Shown in pieces: positions 36,131 to 48,500 of a stretch of DNA of 64,000 nucleotides; within the stretch, counting starts at the first letter, position 1; each line of letters starts with the position of its first letter. The DNA is from Melieria omissa. Its lineage: Eukaryota; Arthropoda; Insecta; Diptera; Ulidiidae. The notes under the pieces were generated by a model that was not told where the DNA came from, did no database searches, and saw only the letters and a list, made by a program, of their open reading frames with translations. Location of the stretch: contig OZ020269.1 of assembly GCA_963971225.1 (NCBI GenBank), positions 22,318,921 through 22,382,920 on the forward strand, given 5' to 3'. Both the position numbers and the translations under genes were made by a program.

Positions 36131-37076
36131 TCAGGTCAGTCCATAAGTTCGAGTATAACCACTACACAAAAGTGGTTTTCCAAATTCCGCAGTGGTGATT
36201 GTGAAGCTCTGGTCGTCCTGAGGTCCTTTACTCCGACGCCTTGCTAGAACTCGTCAAAGCAGACCCAAGTTTGACAGTCGATATGCCGGCTGGAAAGTTA
36301 AATTCATCACATGGAAGAGTTTACAGGCACCTGGTTCAATTGGACAAGATTTAAAAGCTTCCATGGGTTACGCATAAACTTTCCGTCAGCAGAGAACGAA
36401 TGTGTGTTCTCAGCTGCTGCAGCGGCTTGAAAATTAGAGTTTTTTGAACTGTATTGTTACTGCGGACGAAAAACGGGTCCTTTACAATAATCCTGTTTGC
36501 TAACGCTAATGGTTAGATAAGTTGAAACACTAGCACCAACCCTCAGAGACAGCCTTCACCCCAAGAAGATTCTCCTGGCTATTTGGTGCAATATGACCGG
36601 TTCGTTTATTTTGATCTGCTGGAACCAAACCAGACGATTACAGCTGATTATTATTGCCATCAGCTATTCAAACTGAATGAAGCACTTGAAAAAAATCGAC
36701 CGTCTTTAGCCAATATACGCACAATTTTGTTTCACTACGACAACGCAAGACCGCATACCGTAAGACAGACCTTAGGCAAGCTGAATGAGCTCGGATGGGA
36801 GCTAATGCCGCATCCACCATACTCTCCGGATATTATACCTTGCGTTTATCACCTTTTCCGCGGACTTCAGTCCCATATGAGTAATAAGAACTACAACTCA
36901 AAAGGAGCTATAAAAAAGTACAAACAATTTTTTGAAATTAAAAATTTGCCTAATCGTTGGGAAAACATTGTAATTAACCCAGGAAAATATATTATTGATA
37001 AATAAATACTGAAAACTTCTTTTTATTTATTTTAAAACTACCTAAGAAAAACGCACGAACTTATGGACGGACCTGA
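36131..37076 (+). mobile_element. mariner-family element (lineage 4) with complete TIRs
   Basis: Ends carry CAGTCCATAAGTTCG (left) and, inverted, CCGTCCATAAGTTCG (right), each preceded by TCAGGT. They form 21-bp TIRs with one mismatch. TA flanks both sides (36129-36130 and 37077-37078). At 946 bp the element is shorter than the ~1.3 kb expected, so internal sequence has been lost. N-terminal transposase traces (WFSKFRSGDC, LLELVKADPSLTVD) follow the left TIR. The main remaining frame is at 36583-37005. Confidence 0.92.
36583..37005 (+). pseudogene. mariner transposase C-terminal fragment with a lost catalytic aspartate
   Basis: The frame contains HYDNARPHT, the second catalytic site, and YSPDIIPCVYHLFRGLQ, the third site. 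Counting 34 residues on from the second aspartate lands on valine where a D34D enzyme has aspartate. Catalysis is therefore lost even before counting upstream stops. Sequence before 36583 shows more transposase in other frames (SRERMCVLS, LLRTKNGSFTII) separated by stops. The C-terminus ends 70 bp before the right TIR, as in intact mariners. The family is secure. Confidence 0.88.
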
Positions 37077-37078
37077 TA

Positions 37079-38855
37079 ATTCATTTGAATTTGCTTTTCG
37101 TTGGAAACCTTTTAGGAAATAATATCATTCCACAGGGCAAAAAAGATAAAAAACTGATATGAAGTAATCAAACTTAATTTTCCATTGAAATAATTTTGGT
37201 GTATTAAACACAAAACACTCAAATGCTGCTGGCAATCTAACAACAACTCAGTCAACAATGGCACAAATCATTCAATTTGACAGCATATCATTGAATTAAC
37301 CCTTCGTTGCATGATTTAATTTCCGTGAAGGAAAACAATTTTTGTCATATAATTCTTGTTGCTTGTGAAGTTCTGATGGTAAAAAAGAAGTTTTGTTGAA
37401 TTTCTGTATCTATGAATGAAGTTGTGCGAACATTTTCCGAATCCTGGTGAGAACGCTACCGTCGAAATGAAAGTCGGTTTCATCTATGTTTTAGTGTTGG
37501 CGTCTACGGGGAGTCGAAGAGAGGTCAGGTGTCACTGTATACTCATAATTCAACGCACTAAACAGCTGAACGACGGCCACCGCCACATCAGCAACGCCAT
37601 CAATAACCAAAGTTCTTTCACCAAATCGAAACACTTATTGTATTTTTAGATTTTTTTAAACATACTTTCAATGTTATTCGCAAAATTCCGTAAGTAATCA
37701 AATGTTTTAACATAAAAGACACAACTGAAGAATGAATGACTGTAAAATAATGAACAGAATAGTTTCCAAATCTATGAAAAGTTAACATTGCATATATGCA
37801 ATGCCATGCAGCGATGGGTTGAATACAATTTTTTCTCAAATCATTTATTGAATTTAATTTATTTATTTAACTTTAGTCATTTATTTAACTAATGTCGGCG
37901 GGCAACAATTGTTGCATCAGCACTTTGCTCATAACAATTGAAAAATTAAATTTTATTGAATATAAAACAATTAAGTTGATTGCAAATTTGTGCTCAGCAT
38001 TGAGCATTTCGCATGGAAAACAATGAAACGAGTCGAAATACATTTGAAACAAACTTCCTGCTTACTGCATTAAACATTAAAAATTACACACATACAAACT
38101 TCTAGGCGCAAAACTACAAATGGCAACAAAATTTCCAGCAACAATAATCATAACATCGACAGCAACAATAACAAAAAATATTTGATGTTAAAGCATATGG
38201 GAATTTGACATGCAAATATATAAACACTTATAATATAAAGCACTCATAACACATACACACATATACAACTGACTGCCAAATGGCCAACAAGGCGTGGAGC
38301 TGAGAACAAAGACACATTAAATAAACATAAAAACGACCTGCATGCAAAAGCAGACAACGCGAAATATGCCAAAGGATAAACGTATCTAAAGTCGGAGTAG
38401 AGGCCATAGCGGCGATGATGATACTATGAAGATGAAAATATAATGTAAAGGAGATAAGAAACTCGCAGTGAGTGAGGCACAACGAATACCAAAGGTGCTC
38501 TACACTGAAGGCTGAAACTTTATTGAAAGCCAGAAAATTCGAAATTCGATGTCAATAAAGAGAGAGTCAAGAAGATAGTGAAGGTTAAAAATAAATACAA
38601 AAGTGTTACAGAATTCAGCTCTCTGCAAATATTTTTTACCATGGCTTTAGAAACCGTCCTTGGACCGAAAACCTTCAATGGACTGGGTAAAAGCGTCACA
38701 GCGGGATCACTAAGACTTGAGGATAGAACTAGGAACTCAAAACACTGGTTTAGCTTCTCGGTTCCATAATGAATAAGAAGACATTAATAAGGCTTTCCAT
38801 AGTCTATGAAAAATTAACTACAAATAAGCTTAGAATCGGCATAAAATTGTAAGTA
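37079..38855. other. Unique AT-rich non-coding sequence
   Basis: No gene recognised. Short frames have no domains. Confidence 0.45.
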
Positions 38856-38859
38856 AGGA

Positions 38860-39560
38860 GAAAATAAACACTGGTATAGGATTTTTTTCAGCCCTACGAA
38901 CGAGCTCACTTTGTTTTTTGATCAGGACTCTTCCGGTAAGTGGTCTTACGAGGGATCTCTCAGACTTTTTTATTTAGTTTATGACCAATCAGCGCGTGTT
39001 CTTGACTTTTGCTTTAAATTGCTTTGAGTCTATAAAAAAAGAAAAGGAAAAGTTAGCTTGAAGATTTTGTATAAACCCCTTCTTACTTGGTTTCTGACTT
39101 TTTAATATGTTTTCTTGATTTGTTCCTGTAAATTACTTTGAGCTAAGGAAATTAAATTTTATATACAATTTTTTGTAGTCCTGTGATCAAACTCCTAGAC
39201 TTTTTTACTTAATTTATGATTGTTCAGTATGTTTTCTTGATTTCTTCTTTAAAAAAACTTTGGGTTAAGAAAAGGAGGAAAGGAAAAGCCAGCTGAAAGA
39301 TTCTCCATACTATTTGCTTCAGTACTACAAGCGAGTTTTTAGACTTTGTACTTAGTTTATGACTCTTCCGTATGTTTTCTTGATGGTTTCTCTGAACGGT
39401 TTCGAGACAAAGAAGAGAGTAAAGGACACACGAGCTGGGAGATTCTCTATAGAATTGTATTCAGAGCTGCAAGCGAGTTCTCAAATTTTGTACTTGGTTT
39501 ATGACTTTTCCGTTTGTTTTCACATGAGTTCGCTGGACCTGAAGCGTTTGTTGAAGTTTG
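38860..39560. repeat. Degenerate tandem array, units ~110-145 bp
   Basis: About five diverged units. The landmark TATGTTTTCTTGAT is at about 39104, 39224 and 39370, with variants near 38995 and 39508. Units also share ACTTAGTTTATGACT, CTTTGAGTTAAG-like and AAGGAAAAG phrases, and several contain a CAAGCGAGTT phrase. The frame at 39359-39640 spans two units and is not considered real. Confidence 0.65.
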
Positions 39561-41260
39561 CCAAAAGCACTCATCACGCATCGCTACTACAACTCATGAC
39601 CATCCAGTTACACCAAAAATCTGTGAGAAAACCTCGATGACTGCTTGTCTCACTCATCTACGTTGACTCCCAGTATTAGCTTTCCTTGTTCATTTCACTT
39701 AAAACAATGTCCAACACCAATCTAGCCTACAGTCTTCAAGTGTAGCGCACACGATGACAAAAAAAATCATAAAAATGCATAAAAAGAACTAAAAATAATA
39801 TTGCACTTATAAAATGATAATTGTGCCGGCTGTCTGGCTGGCTGGCATGGCTGCGGTTATGGCAAGCCGACAGTGCAAAGTGGTCGCCATGGCGTCTCGA
39901 GGGGCCAAGCAGCAAAATTCATGCATAGGAAATGTGATCGAGGAGCGGACTATGTAAACTTCAACAATTGCACATAAATGGCTCCATACATATGTATGTA
40001 TGTGTGTACATATTGGTATGCAAGTAGTTGTGTATGAATGGATGTGTTGGTGTGATTGTGTTTGCGTTTGTGGATTTTTAGCTGCTTTGCGGTATGTGTG
40101 CGCGCCATGTAAATGCGGGGCACGTGCACATCGTAACGGCAAATGTGCACTTTCGCTTTATGTTTTGCAACAATAATAACAAAAACCAACTGAAAAACAA
40201 CAACCACATCAATAGCTATAATAATTTTGCAGCAAAAACGTATGTGAACTGAACACAAGTGGCATAATTGGAAAGTTGAGCTGAGTTGACCAACGAGGCG
40301 TTCGGTGTTAGTTTGGAGCAAACAAAAAATAAGTATTTGCTTTGATTAAAGAAAAAACCAAGCAAATTGAATTGACTGCAAAAAATTTCATAATTATTTA
40401 TGGCTTACGCACTTTTTTCTCTTTCTGAATTTTTTCTCGTTTATGAACCCAAACTTCAGGTCAAGTTAAGTTTGTCATTTGAAGCAAGTTTAATTTAGGT
40501 TCAAGTTAGGTCAAAATTCACAGTTCACATGTGTCTCTGCTCTGTGTTTGCCACTTCAGTTTGAACTCCCATTGCAACTGAGAGCAGTAAATCGAAAAAC
40601 GACTTGCTGGCTGTGGCTGTGCGAGTTATAAATGCGGTTTGCTTGGCAGCGTTGTGGTGTTGTATATGTTTGTTGTTGTTGTTTTTGTTATTGTTGTGGT
40701 ATATGTGGGCATGTAAATGTGCATAGTTGACAGTGCGTGCGGCAATAAGTGCCTGAATGCGTCGTGCCTTCTGCGGTCAAATTGGTTGCAGAATGTGGGG
40801 TTTAGTTGTTGTGGTTTGTTGTAAGTTTGGATCTCTGCGCGTACGAGTTGATTCTTGCTGGCCTGGAGTCGAAATTGTTATTACTGGCTATTGTTATTAC
40901 TGTTATGGCCATTCTGGGTAAGTTTTCTTGTTCCTGTAGTTGTTGTACTGTGATGGTTTTCTTATTTCTATATGAATCACAGCGTTCGTAATTAGTTCTT
41001 TTTGGTTCAGTGTGAGGAATTTTTTGACAATTTTGATATCATAAACGATACTGAAAAATTATTTAAGACCCACGAAGCACATAAAAAGGACAAAGATTAT
41101 TGTTTTGTGTTGTATTGAATGCTGTAAGGTGATGTTTAGATTTTATTCTCTTTATTTCTTCTTTCGCGTTTCTTCAGTTAAGGCAGACAAGGTAAGTCGC
41201 GGGACTGGAGATACTTAAAGCCCCAGTTTAACCTCTGCGGTGTTTAGAAACATATTTTCT
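39561..41260. other. Unique non-coding sequence with simple repeats
   Basis: No gene recognised. GTAT/TATG simple sequence lies near 39985-40010 and GTT triplet runs near 40668-40690. Frames on the - strand at 39807-40321 overlap in two phases and have no domain. Confidence 0.45.
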
Positions 41261-41269
41261 GTAATTTAT

Positions 41270-41880
41270 GGAACATGCTGTAGTGAAGATGGAAGATGTA
41301 ATCGTAGCTAGTTAACAGTGCTTTTGAAGAATCTTTTTTGTCCAAGTACTCAAAATAGATGAATCATAGCAGATTTACAGTTTCTTCGAAGAATCTGTAT
41401 GATTCCAGTACTCCATATAGAAGTAATCGATGCTATGTTAGTCTCTTTGAAGAATCTGTATGGTTCCAGTACTCAATATGGATGTAAGCGTAGCTGGGTT
41501 AGTCTCTTTGAAGAATCTGTATGGTTCCAGTACTCAAAACAGATGTAATCGTAGCTGGGTTAGTCTCTTTGAAGAATCTGTATGGTTCCAGTACTCAAAA
41601 CGGATGTAATCGTAGCTGGGTTAGTCTCTTTGAAGAATCTGTATGGTTCCAGTACTCAAAAGAGATGTAATCAAAGCTAAGTAAGTCTCTTTGAAGAATT
41701 TTTATGGTCCCAGTACTAAATATGGATGCAATCGTCGCTAAGTTAGTCTCTTCGAAGAATCTCAAAGTACTCAAAAAATAGTAGTGAGTGTAGTATCATT
41801 GAAGGATCTGTTTGGTGTCAGTATCCAATAAAGTATAATTGTGGTTGATTTACAGTCTCAATGATGGATTTGTTTTAGCT
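41270..41880. repeat. 61-bp minisatellite
   Basis: The phrase GTCTCTTTGAAGAATCTGTA starts at about 41441, 41502, 41563, 41624 and 41685, then 41746 with changes: an exact 61-bp period over at least six units. Each unit continues GGTTCCAGTACTCAAAA and GATGTAATCGTAGCTGGG. The middle units are almost identical; units at both edges (41290-41400 and 41760-41880) are diverged. There is no spacer variation, so it is not CRISPR-like. Confidence 0.95.
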
Positions 41881-44602
41881 GAATTCAGTCTTTTATGTAA
41901 TTGAGACCGAGTACAGAGCCCTGAAACTTTACTTCTCCATAAGCTTTAAATTAAATATTTAAACGATACAAGCCTGTTTTGCTTTGGCGATACTATGTAT
42001 GTTATCCTTATACCAAAAATATTAAGTAGTATCCACACTTTGGGTCACCGATGACCCATCGATAGGTTTTTTATAGTGAACTCTTCAAAAAGTTGGCGTA
42101 AGATTCTTCTATCTTAAAGTGCAATTTCCCTACTATACCTGAAAGTTTTCTTTAATTTGATTGAACTAGACGATTTATTTCTGTGCTCTGCAACGACATC
42201 ATTAACTTTACTTGTATGATCTGCCAGGAACAGGAACATACTTCACACTCCTACGACATGTAACACAACTTTGTTTATAACTTTGGTGAAGACATTCATC
42301 GGTGTGATGAATGGTTGGATCGAGAACTAAAGCAACAATATTTATTATCAATTCAGCTCATTGCATTGCAATTCAAGGCGGTGACTTTTTCAATAAAAAC
42401 CAACAAACAAACAAGTAAAAAATGATAAAAGTAAAAAAAAATAGACATGTGCAAAAACTTTTGGCAATATTCACTGCTACGCTCAATAAAGTTTGTGCGA
42501 AAACTTTGACGCTTTGCTTGTTGTATAAATGTGAGGAGTACTAAAGTGTTTGGCAGTGATGAACTGAACCAAAAATGCTTTTGAAATGAGAGAAAAAGAG
42601 GCCTAAGAATTAAGGAAAAAATATATGAAGTGCAAAAAACAGTGAGTGTATGTGTGTGTATGTGTAAGTATGAAGTAGAAGAAGCAGTGGAGAGGGCAAA
42701 GTGAGAAGAATTACCACGAAACGAGCACTGATTCTTGGGTGCGTTGGAATATGTGAGGTGGAAATGAAGTAAAAAAGTTGTAAATATGAGAAAAAATTGG
42801 AAAACCAAAGAACACGTAAAACACGGAAATGGTTTTCTAAAGAAGTTTTTTTTTTGTAGGTTTTAGGCAGCTTTAGGAAATGAAAAGCATGAAACAGCTT
42901 TTCAAAATGTGGTTGTAATTGCCAGCTCAATGTGGACTTAAAATGCAGCTGATTCAACAGCTCTCATTGCAGTCAAAATGGGCCCATTTGTGGCCTATCT
43001 GAAGCAGCAGCAAAGCCTCAACATTAAATATTAAACAACAAAAAATCAACTAAAACAGTTGAAGAGTGAGCAACAATAACAGCTGCACGCTGCAAACTCA
43101 AACGACTCGAACGAAAATTGCCAAAGGTGAAAGTTTTCGAACGCACCTTGGCAACGACTTCTTGGCCTTGCAACAGGCGCCACACAATCATCAAAATTAT
43201 GTGTTTCGAGTGCCGTCAATCGGGAAAAACGACTTTGATGGCTTCGCTGAAAATGAACCAAAGCGCCGGAATGGCGACCGAACGACCACATAAACCAACT
43301 TTGTGCTCGGCCGCAGACGTTGCTTTAATGCTGCCAACACATGAGAGCCGCCCACAGTGCTGCCCACCCCGCCTCGCCTCGCCCACCTGCAGCGAAAATG
43401 CGCAGCCAAAGTGTGGCACAGTGCGGCTGCTGTTTTTTATTGCATACTCGACGGCGCAGCGAGCGTTCGCACTGCATTAATTTAAATAAACTTTCAATGT
43501 TAATGAGCGCGCGCGCGTAAATTACGGCTGCACGTCGTCGTTGACGCTGTCGACAGCGTGTCTTCAGTGCGTTGTGAATAGTCGCGAACGTCTTGAACGT
43601 CAGCGCCGCCTGTTTATTTATGATGCAAAGTTTTGCTATAAAAATGCAATTAGTAAAATTTATGATTATTTCGCAGCAAAATTGTGTGCGTCGTTACTTG
43701 TTGGTTTCATTACAATAACAAAAATTAAGTAGAAAATACAAAAATAAAATGAGAAATAAATTCTTGCAAATTCTTCAACTTTTTTTTTCCGCACATGCGT
43801 CGTAACTAATTGCTTTGATGCTTGTCTACAACTGGCGTCAAGTGTTGTCGACACTTAGAAAATATAAACACACACACATCATTACGCTGTTGTTGACTCC
43901 CTCACCCACTCTCTCTGCCTCGCACAGCAGTTGTTTTAATTTTTTATAATTTTAATGCATTAATTTGCAACTCGAAAACTTGTCGTTCCATGCGAAATAT
44001 TTCACACTTACGCACAATGCACAAAGCCTACACATAAGTGCCCACACGCGTCCACTTTGTGACATGGCAAGAATTTAATTAAAAACTTTAAAACTTATCA
44101 GCTATGCGAAGACAAATGTGAGCGAGAGCCAAAATCTAAACATATTTTGTTCGAAAAATGCAACAAGCCTGAAGCGACCCAACAAACGCTCCACACTTGC
44201 ATGTCAAAGGAATTAACCTAATGTTTTCAAACACCTGTTAATTTTGGGCAAAAGTTTTAAATACCACGGCACGGCGTAATTAAATACCCGAAATGGCAGT
44301 TTTGTTAGCGACAGGCGAGCCGCTGCCATGTTGTCGCACAGTGTGGCGAGTTCATAAAGCGAAGTAATAGAAATAAAAGGATTAATTAGACACAAATGAA
44401 ATCCTATGCAGTTATTGCATGAGTAAACAATTTACTGGATTGGATTACCGGATTAAAAAAAAAGTCATATAAACCATGGAAATTATCTTAATACACAAAA
44501 GCTGCAGTAATTTTACAAAAAAGTTTAGGCTTTGGATATTATTGCATACTCAGCACTCGAAAATTTAATAGACTGCTAAAGTTTGCTAGAAATTAGAAAT
44601 GA
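41881..44602. other. Non-coding sequence, GC-richer at 43.1-43.6 kb
   Basis: No gene recognised. 43060-43560 is GC-rich and open in several frames on both strands, including one of 120 codons at 43118-43480, without any domain. The - strand frames at 42353-42957 are rich in F, L and S because of T-rich sequence and are considered artefacts. Confidence 0.4.
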
Positions 44603-44606
44603 TTAA

Positions 44607-44899
44607 CCCTCTAACGCCAAGTGTGACCACTTTAAACATGCAATCAAAAATTGTAATTCTTTAACTAAGCTTTACATTTAATTGTAAATAAAATTTTTCT
44701 CAAAATTCAAAAGAAAAAGAATTCCTACACATTCGTTTAAGTGTTGTATGGAGTTGGGTTCTCAATGCTCCGAAACCCTCCATATATATGAGAGTCCAAA
44801 GTAGAGTTTAATGACGGTGCATGGAGGTCAACATTCATAGAATAGCTGGGAAAGTCCACAAAATTGCTCCACAACTGCTCAGAAGTTGCTCTTAGAGGG
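44607..44899. mobile_element. piggyBac-like MITE, 293 bp
   Basis: Starts CCCTCTAACGCCAAG and ends (inverted) CCCTCTAAGAGCAAC. TTAA lies on both sides (44603-44606 and 44900-44903). A TTAA duplication with CCCT-starting ends is the piggyBac signature. Terminal identity is only 8 bp before mismatches, and there is no transposase, so it would need one in trans. Confidence 0.7.
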
Positions 44900-44904
44900 T
44901 TAAA

Positions 44905-45375
44905 ATCTATCACCGACCCCCACTAGTTTTTTCTTCTGAATATTTCTTTCGAAGATACTTACCCCCTAGCTCCAACCCTTAAGAAGGCTCCCATACAAAA
45001 TCATTATTCTTATAAAATGGGCTCCCATTGCTCTCAGGTTGCCCCCAGACATATCAAATGTAAGATTGACACCCATTAATTTTCTCTTCTCAATGTTTTT
45101 TCCATACATACCTAATCGCTATCTTTAACACTTAAGGGGGCTACCATACAAAACTCGCCATTTTCTATGGAATTGGCTCCCCATTTTTTAATGTATTCGT
45201 TGAATGAAGTCGTATATTAGAAACTACTGAACCGATTTAAATAATTTCTTTAACAATAGACACTATTCTTGTTTACAAAAAATACAAAACTAATTCAAGT
45301 TCAAAAATTCACCACCAGAGAGCGTATCCAATACAAAAGCAGTTGTGAGGTTGTAAATGTTTGAGTTTGTATGAT
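44905..45375. repeat. Dispersed repeat family P, copy 2, with an upstream internal duplication
   Basis: 45170-45375 matches 17155-17370 (ATGGAATTGGCTCC, GTTGAATGAAGTCGTAT, GACACTATTCTTG, ATTCACCACCAGAGAGCG). Upstream, AACCCTTAAGAAGGCTCC-CATACAAAA at about 44977 recurs as AACACTTAAGGGGGCTAC-CATACAAAA at about 45129, a ~150-bp duplication. The (AAAAT)n array holding the retrotransposon begins right after this repeat, so the repeat may have supplied the A-rich seed. Confidence 0.7.
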
Positions 45376-45503
45376 GTAAAAAATAAATAAAATGAAATAA
45401 AATAAAATAAAATAAAATAAAATAAAATAAAATAAAATAAAATAAAATAAAATAAAATAAAATAAAATAAAATAAAATAAAATAAAATAAAATAAAATAA
45501 AAA
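45376..45503. repeat. (AAAAT)n microsatellite, 5' arm
   Basis: About 125 bp of AAAAT repeats, slightly irregular at its start (AAATAAATAAAATGAAAT) and then perfect up to the 5' end of the retrotransposon. The same repeat resumes at 49127. Confidence 0.95.
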
Positions 45504-48500
45504 TGCAACTAACTAATGCGAAAATGCAACTAACTTGGCAAATTCTCAAACAGCAACAAGTGTTTTAATGGTTGAGCCATTAACCACCAGAGCTGTATCC
45601 CCCACGCAACGCATGAAATGGACAGTAGAAATGAATGAATTCATCATGCGTAGCTACTACAAGATAACCCAAAATGAGACGAAAACAAGCGGATATAGAC
45701 CACGGCTACTTGAAGCCTTTCAACAAGCATTTCCAACTATAAAGGTAAATGTGCAACGAATAGGCGACCAGCGAAGCGCAATTATTAGAAATAAGTACAT
45801 ACCGGCGCGCAGACTGGCGGAAATAAAGCAAGAAGTGGCTAAAGATATAGAACGGGAACGTGTGTATCAACAAGAAGATGAAAATCAAGATCAAAATAAT
45901 TCCAATGACAACTTAGCATCAACCACAGCAAGACCAAATGAGATACTTGACAACCAACAACCTGACTTACAAAGTGGACCAATGCAGAATAAACAAACTG
46001 ACACCAACGAACTTTATACAAAGCTTAATCTCGAGTTTCAATGTGCAATAAATGAATTTGATGGAACTGACCCACTACTTCGGCCACCTGTTCCGAAACA
46101 GAGCTCGACAAGAGCAATAGCAATAGCAGCTAATTGTATGAATAGCCAAATACTGCCAATATATCTAGAAGCAAATGTCAATACTTTTGACAAACTACAA
46201 ACATCGATCTATGCTGCAGCTGTTGCAATTGTACGTTTTGTAGGTGGGAAGATTAAGCCACAGAATACACCCACCTCACGCACACGGAACGCTGCACCAG
46301 CTTGGAAGCAAAGACTCATGCGCCAAGTCGAAGATCTTCGGGCCCACCTTGGGCGGCTGACTCAATATATTGCAGGAAACAGGAGTGCAAAGGTGATCAA
46401 GTGGTTTGAGGAAATCAAAGTGAAATACAAATTTCACTCGAAACATGACCCACCAAACAACACTGCTGAGCTCCTACGCGATACATTGCGACAAAAACTG
46501 CAATTAAAAGCAAATCGGCTGCGTAGATATACTTTGTCTGAAAAACGCAGGGAAGCTAATACAACCTTTCAGAGGAGTGAAAAGAATTTCTATAGACGAA
46601 TGCGGAAAGAAGATACAGGCGCAATCGATGAAGTGCCTGAGATAAAGCACATTGAAAGCTTCTGGAAATCAATATGGGGTCAAGCTGGTGAGCATGCGGC
46701 AAACGCAACGTGGATTAACAAGCAATATAAAGAAGCGGAAAAAATCAATGTGATGGAAAATATCACACTAGTAGAGAAAGATGTAAGTGATGCCATCAAG
46801 AAGGCACACAACTGGAAAGCCACAGGACCTGACAATATCCATAACTTCTGGATCAAAAAACTTACTTGCACTCATGCATATATGGCAAGGTTCTACACAA
46901 TATTTCTTCAAGATACCTCACAAGTACCGAAGTTTTTAACCAAAGGACAAACATACCTGCTACCGAAGGACAAAAATAACACTAAAGACCCAGCAAAATA
47001 TCGACCTATTACGTGTTTGTGTACGCTTTATAAATTATTGACATCGTGCATAGCAAATAAACTGTATCGGCACTTAGAGGCGCATAAAATCTTGGCGATC
47101 GAGCAAAAGGGTTGCGTAAAGCACTCACAAGGCTGTAAAGAACAGCTGCTAATAGACTCGGTTGTAATGGAGCAAGCTTATCATAAGCAAAGAAATATAT
47201 TTACAGCGTATATTGACTACAAAAAAGCTTATGATAGTGTACCGCATTCATGGCTCCTAGAAGTGTTAAAAATCTATAAAATAGCACCAAATATCATAAA
47301 TATCTTACGATATTTAGCAAATACTTGGGAAATAACACTCAATTTAAGAACTAACAAGGGTCTTCTGAAGTCTTCGCCAATATGTATTAGAAGAGGCATC
47401 CTGCAAGGGGATAGCCTAAGTCCCTTATGGTTCTGTCTTGCGCTTAATCCGCTCTCCTCTCTTCTTAATGCAACTAAACTCGGGTTTAATGTGAAAAGTG
47501 CTGATTCTTACAAAATCACACACCTCCTTTATATGGATGACATAAAATTGTACGCAGGATCTGAACGTCACATAAATGAACTGCTTCAAATTACAGAAGA
47601 TTTTTCACGAGACATATGTATGTCATTTGGACTGGACAAATGCAAACGGTTTAGTGTTGAAAGCGGAAAAGTTGTCCTGCGAGAGTTTCCGTTAACAAGT
47701 AACGAAACTATAAATGCAATGGATGACGATGATGCCTACAAATATTTAGGCATCATGCAAACAAGGAGAATCCATCATAATACTATGATACGAAATGTTA
47801 CGGACTCCTTCCTGCACAGAACCAAGGCTCTCTTAAAATCGTGCCTTAACGGGAAAAACTTGTTCAAAGCAATAAACACGTATGCTGTTCCGGTGCTAAC
47901 ATATACGTTCGGTATATTGAAATGGTCCGACACGGAATTGGAAAGCGTTAAGAGAGCGACGCGCACTTTGCTTACAAAGTATGGAGCACATCACCCAAAG
48001 TCAGCAATCGAGCGAATAAACCTACCCAGAAGCTTAGGAGGCCGTGGATTAATAGACATTCAGCATCTTTGCAAAAAGCAAATCTCTAGCTTGCGCCGAT
48101 ACTTTCTACAACAGGACACTGCATTACACATAGCGGTATGCAAAGCCGATGACAAATATACGCCACTTAACCTAAAAAATGCGACGCCCCAAGACGAAGC
48201 AACAGACATCATGCGCATTGACAAGTTATTGGAAGAATGGAAGATGAAATCGTTGCATGGCAAACATCCACATGCCTTAAGTCAAGCTGATATCGACGCC
48301 CCTGCCTCAAATCTGTGGCTCAAACAAGCGGGCATTTATGCGGAAACTGAAGGACTCATGCTCGCGATCCAGGACCAGGTTATTGCAACCAGAAATTACC
48401 TAAAATATATTGCACGCGCTGACATTAACAACGACAAATGCCGGAAATGCCAACAACAACCGGAAACGATACAACATATCACTGGAGCATGTGTAATGTT

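Noticed and set aside
41270..41880. Regular repeat spacing suggestive of a CRISPR array
   Set aside because: The whole 61-bp unit is repeated with no variable spacer, and the context is eukaryotic. It is a minisatellite.
42353..42957. Two - strand frames of 115-151 codons
   Set aside because: Composition rich in F, L, S and H reflects T-rich sequence and a CATA/CACA microsatellite; no domain.
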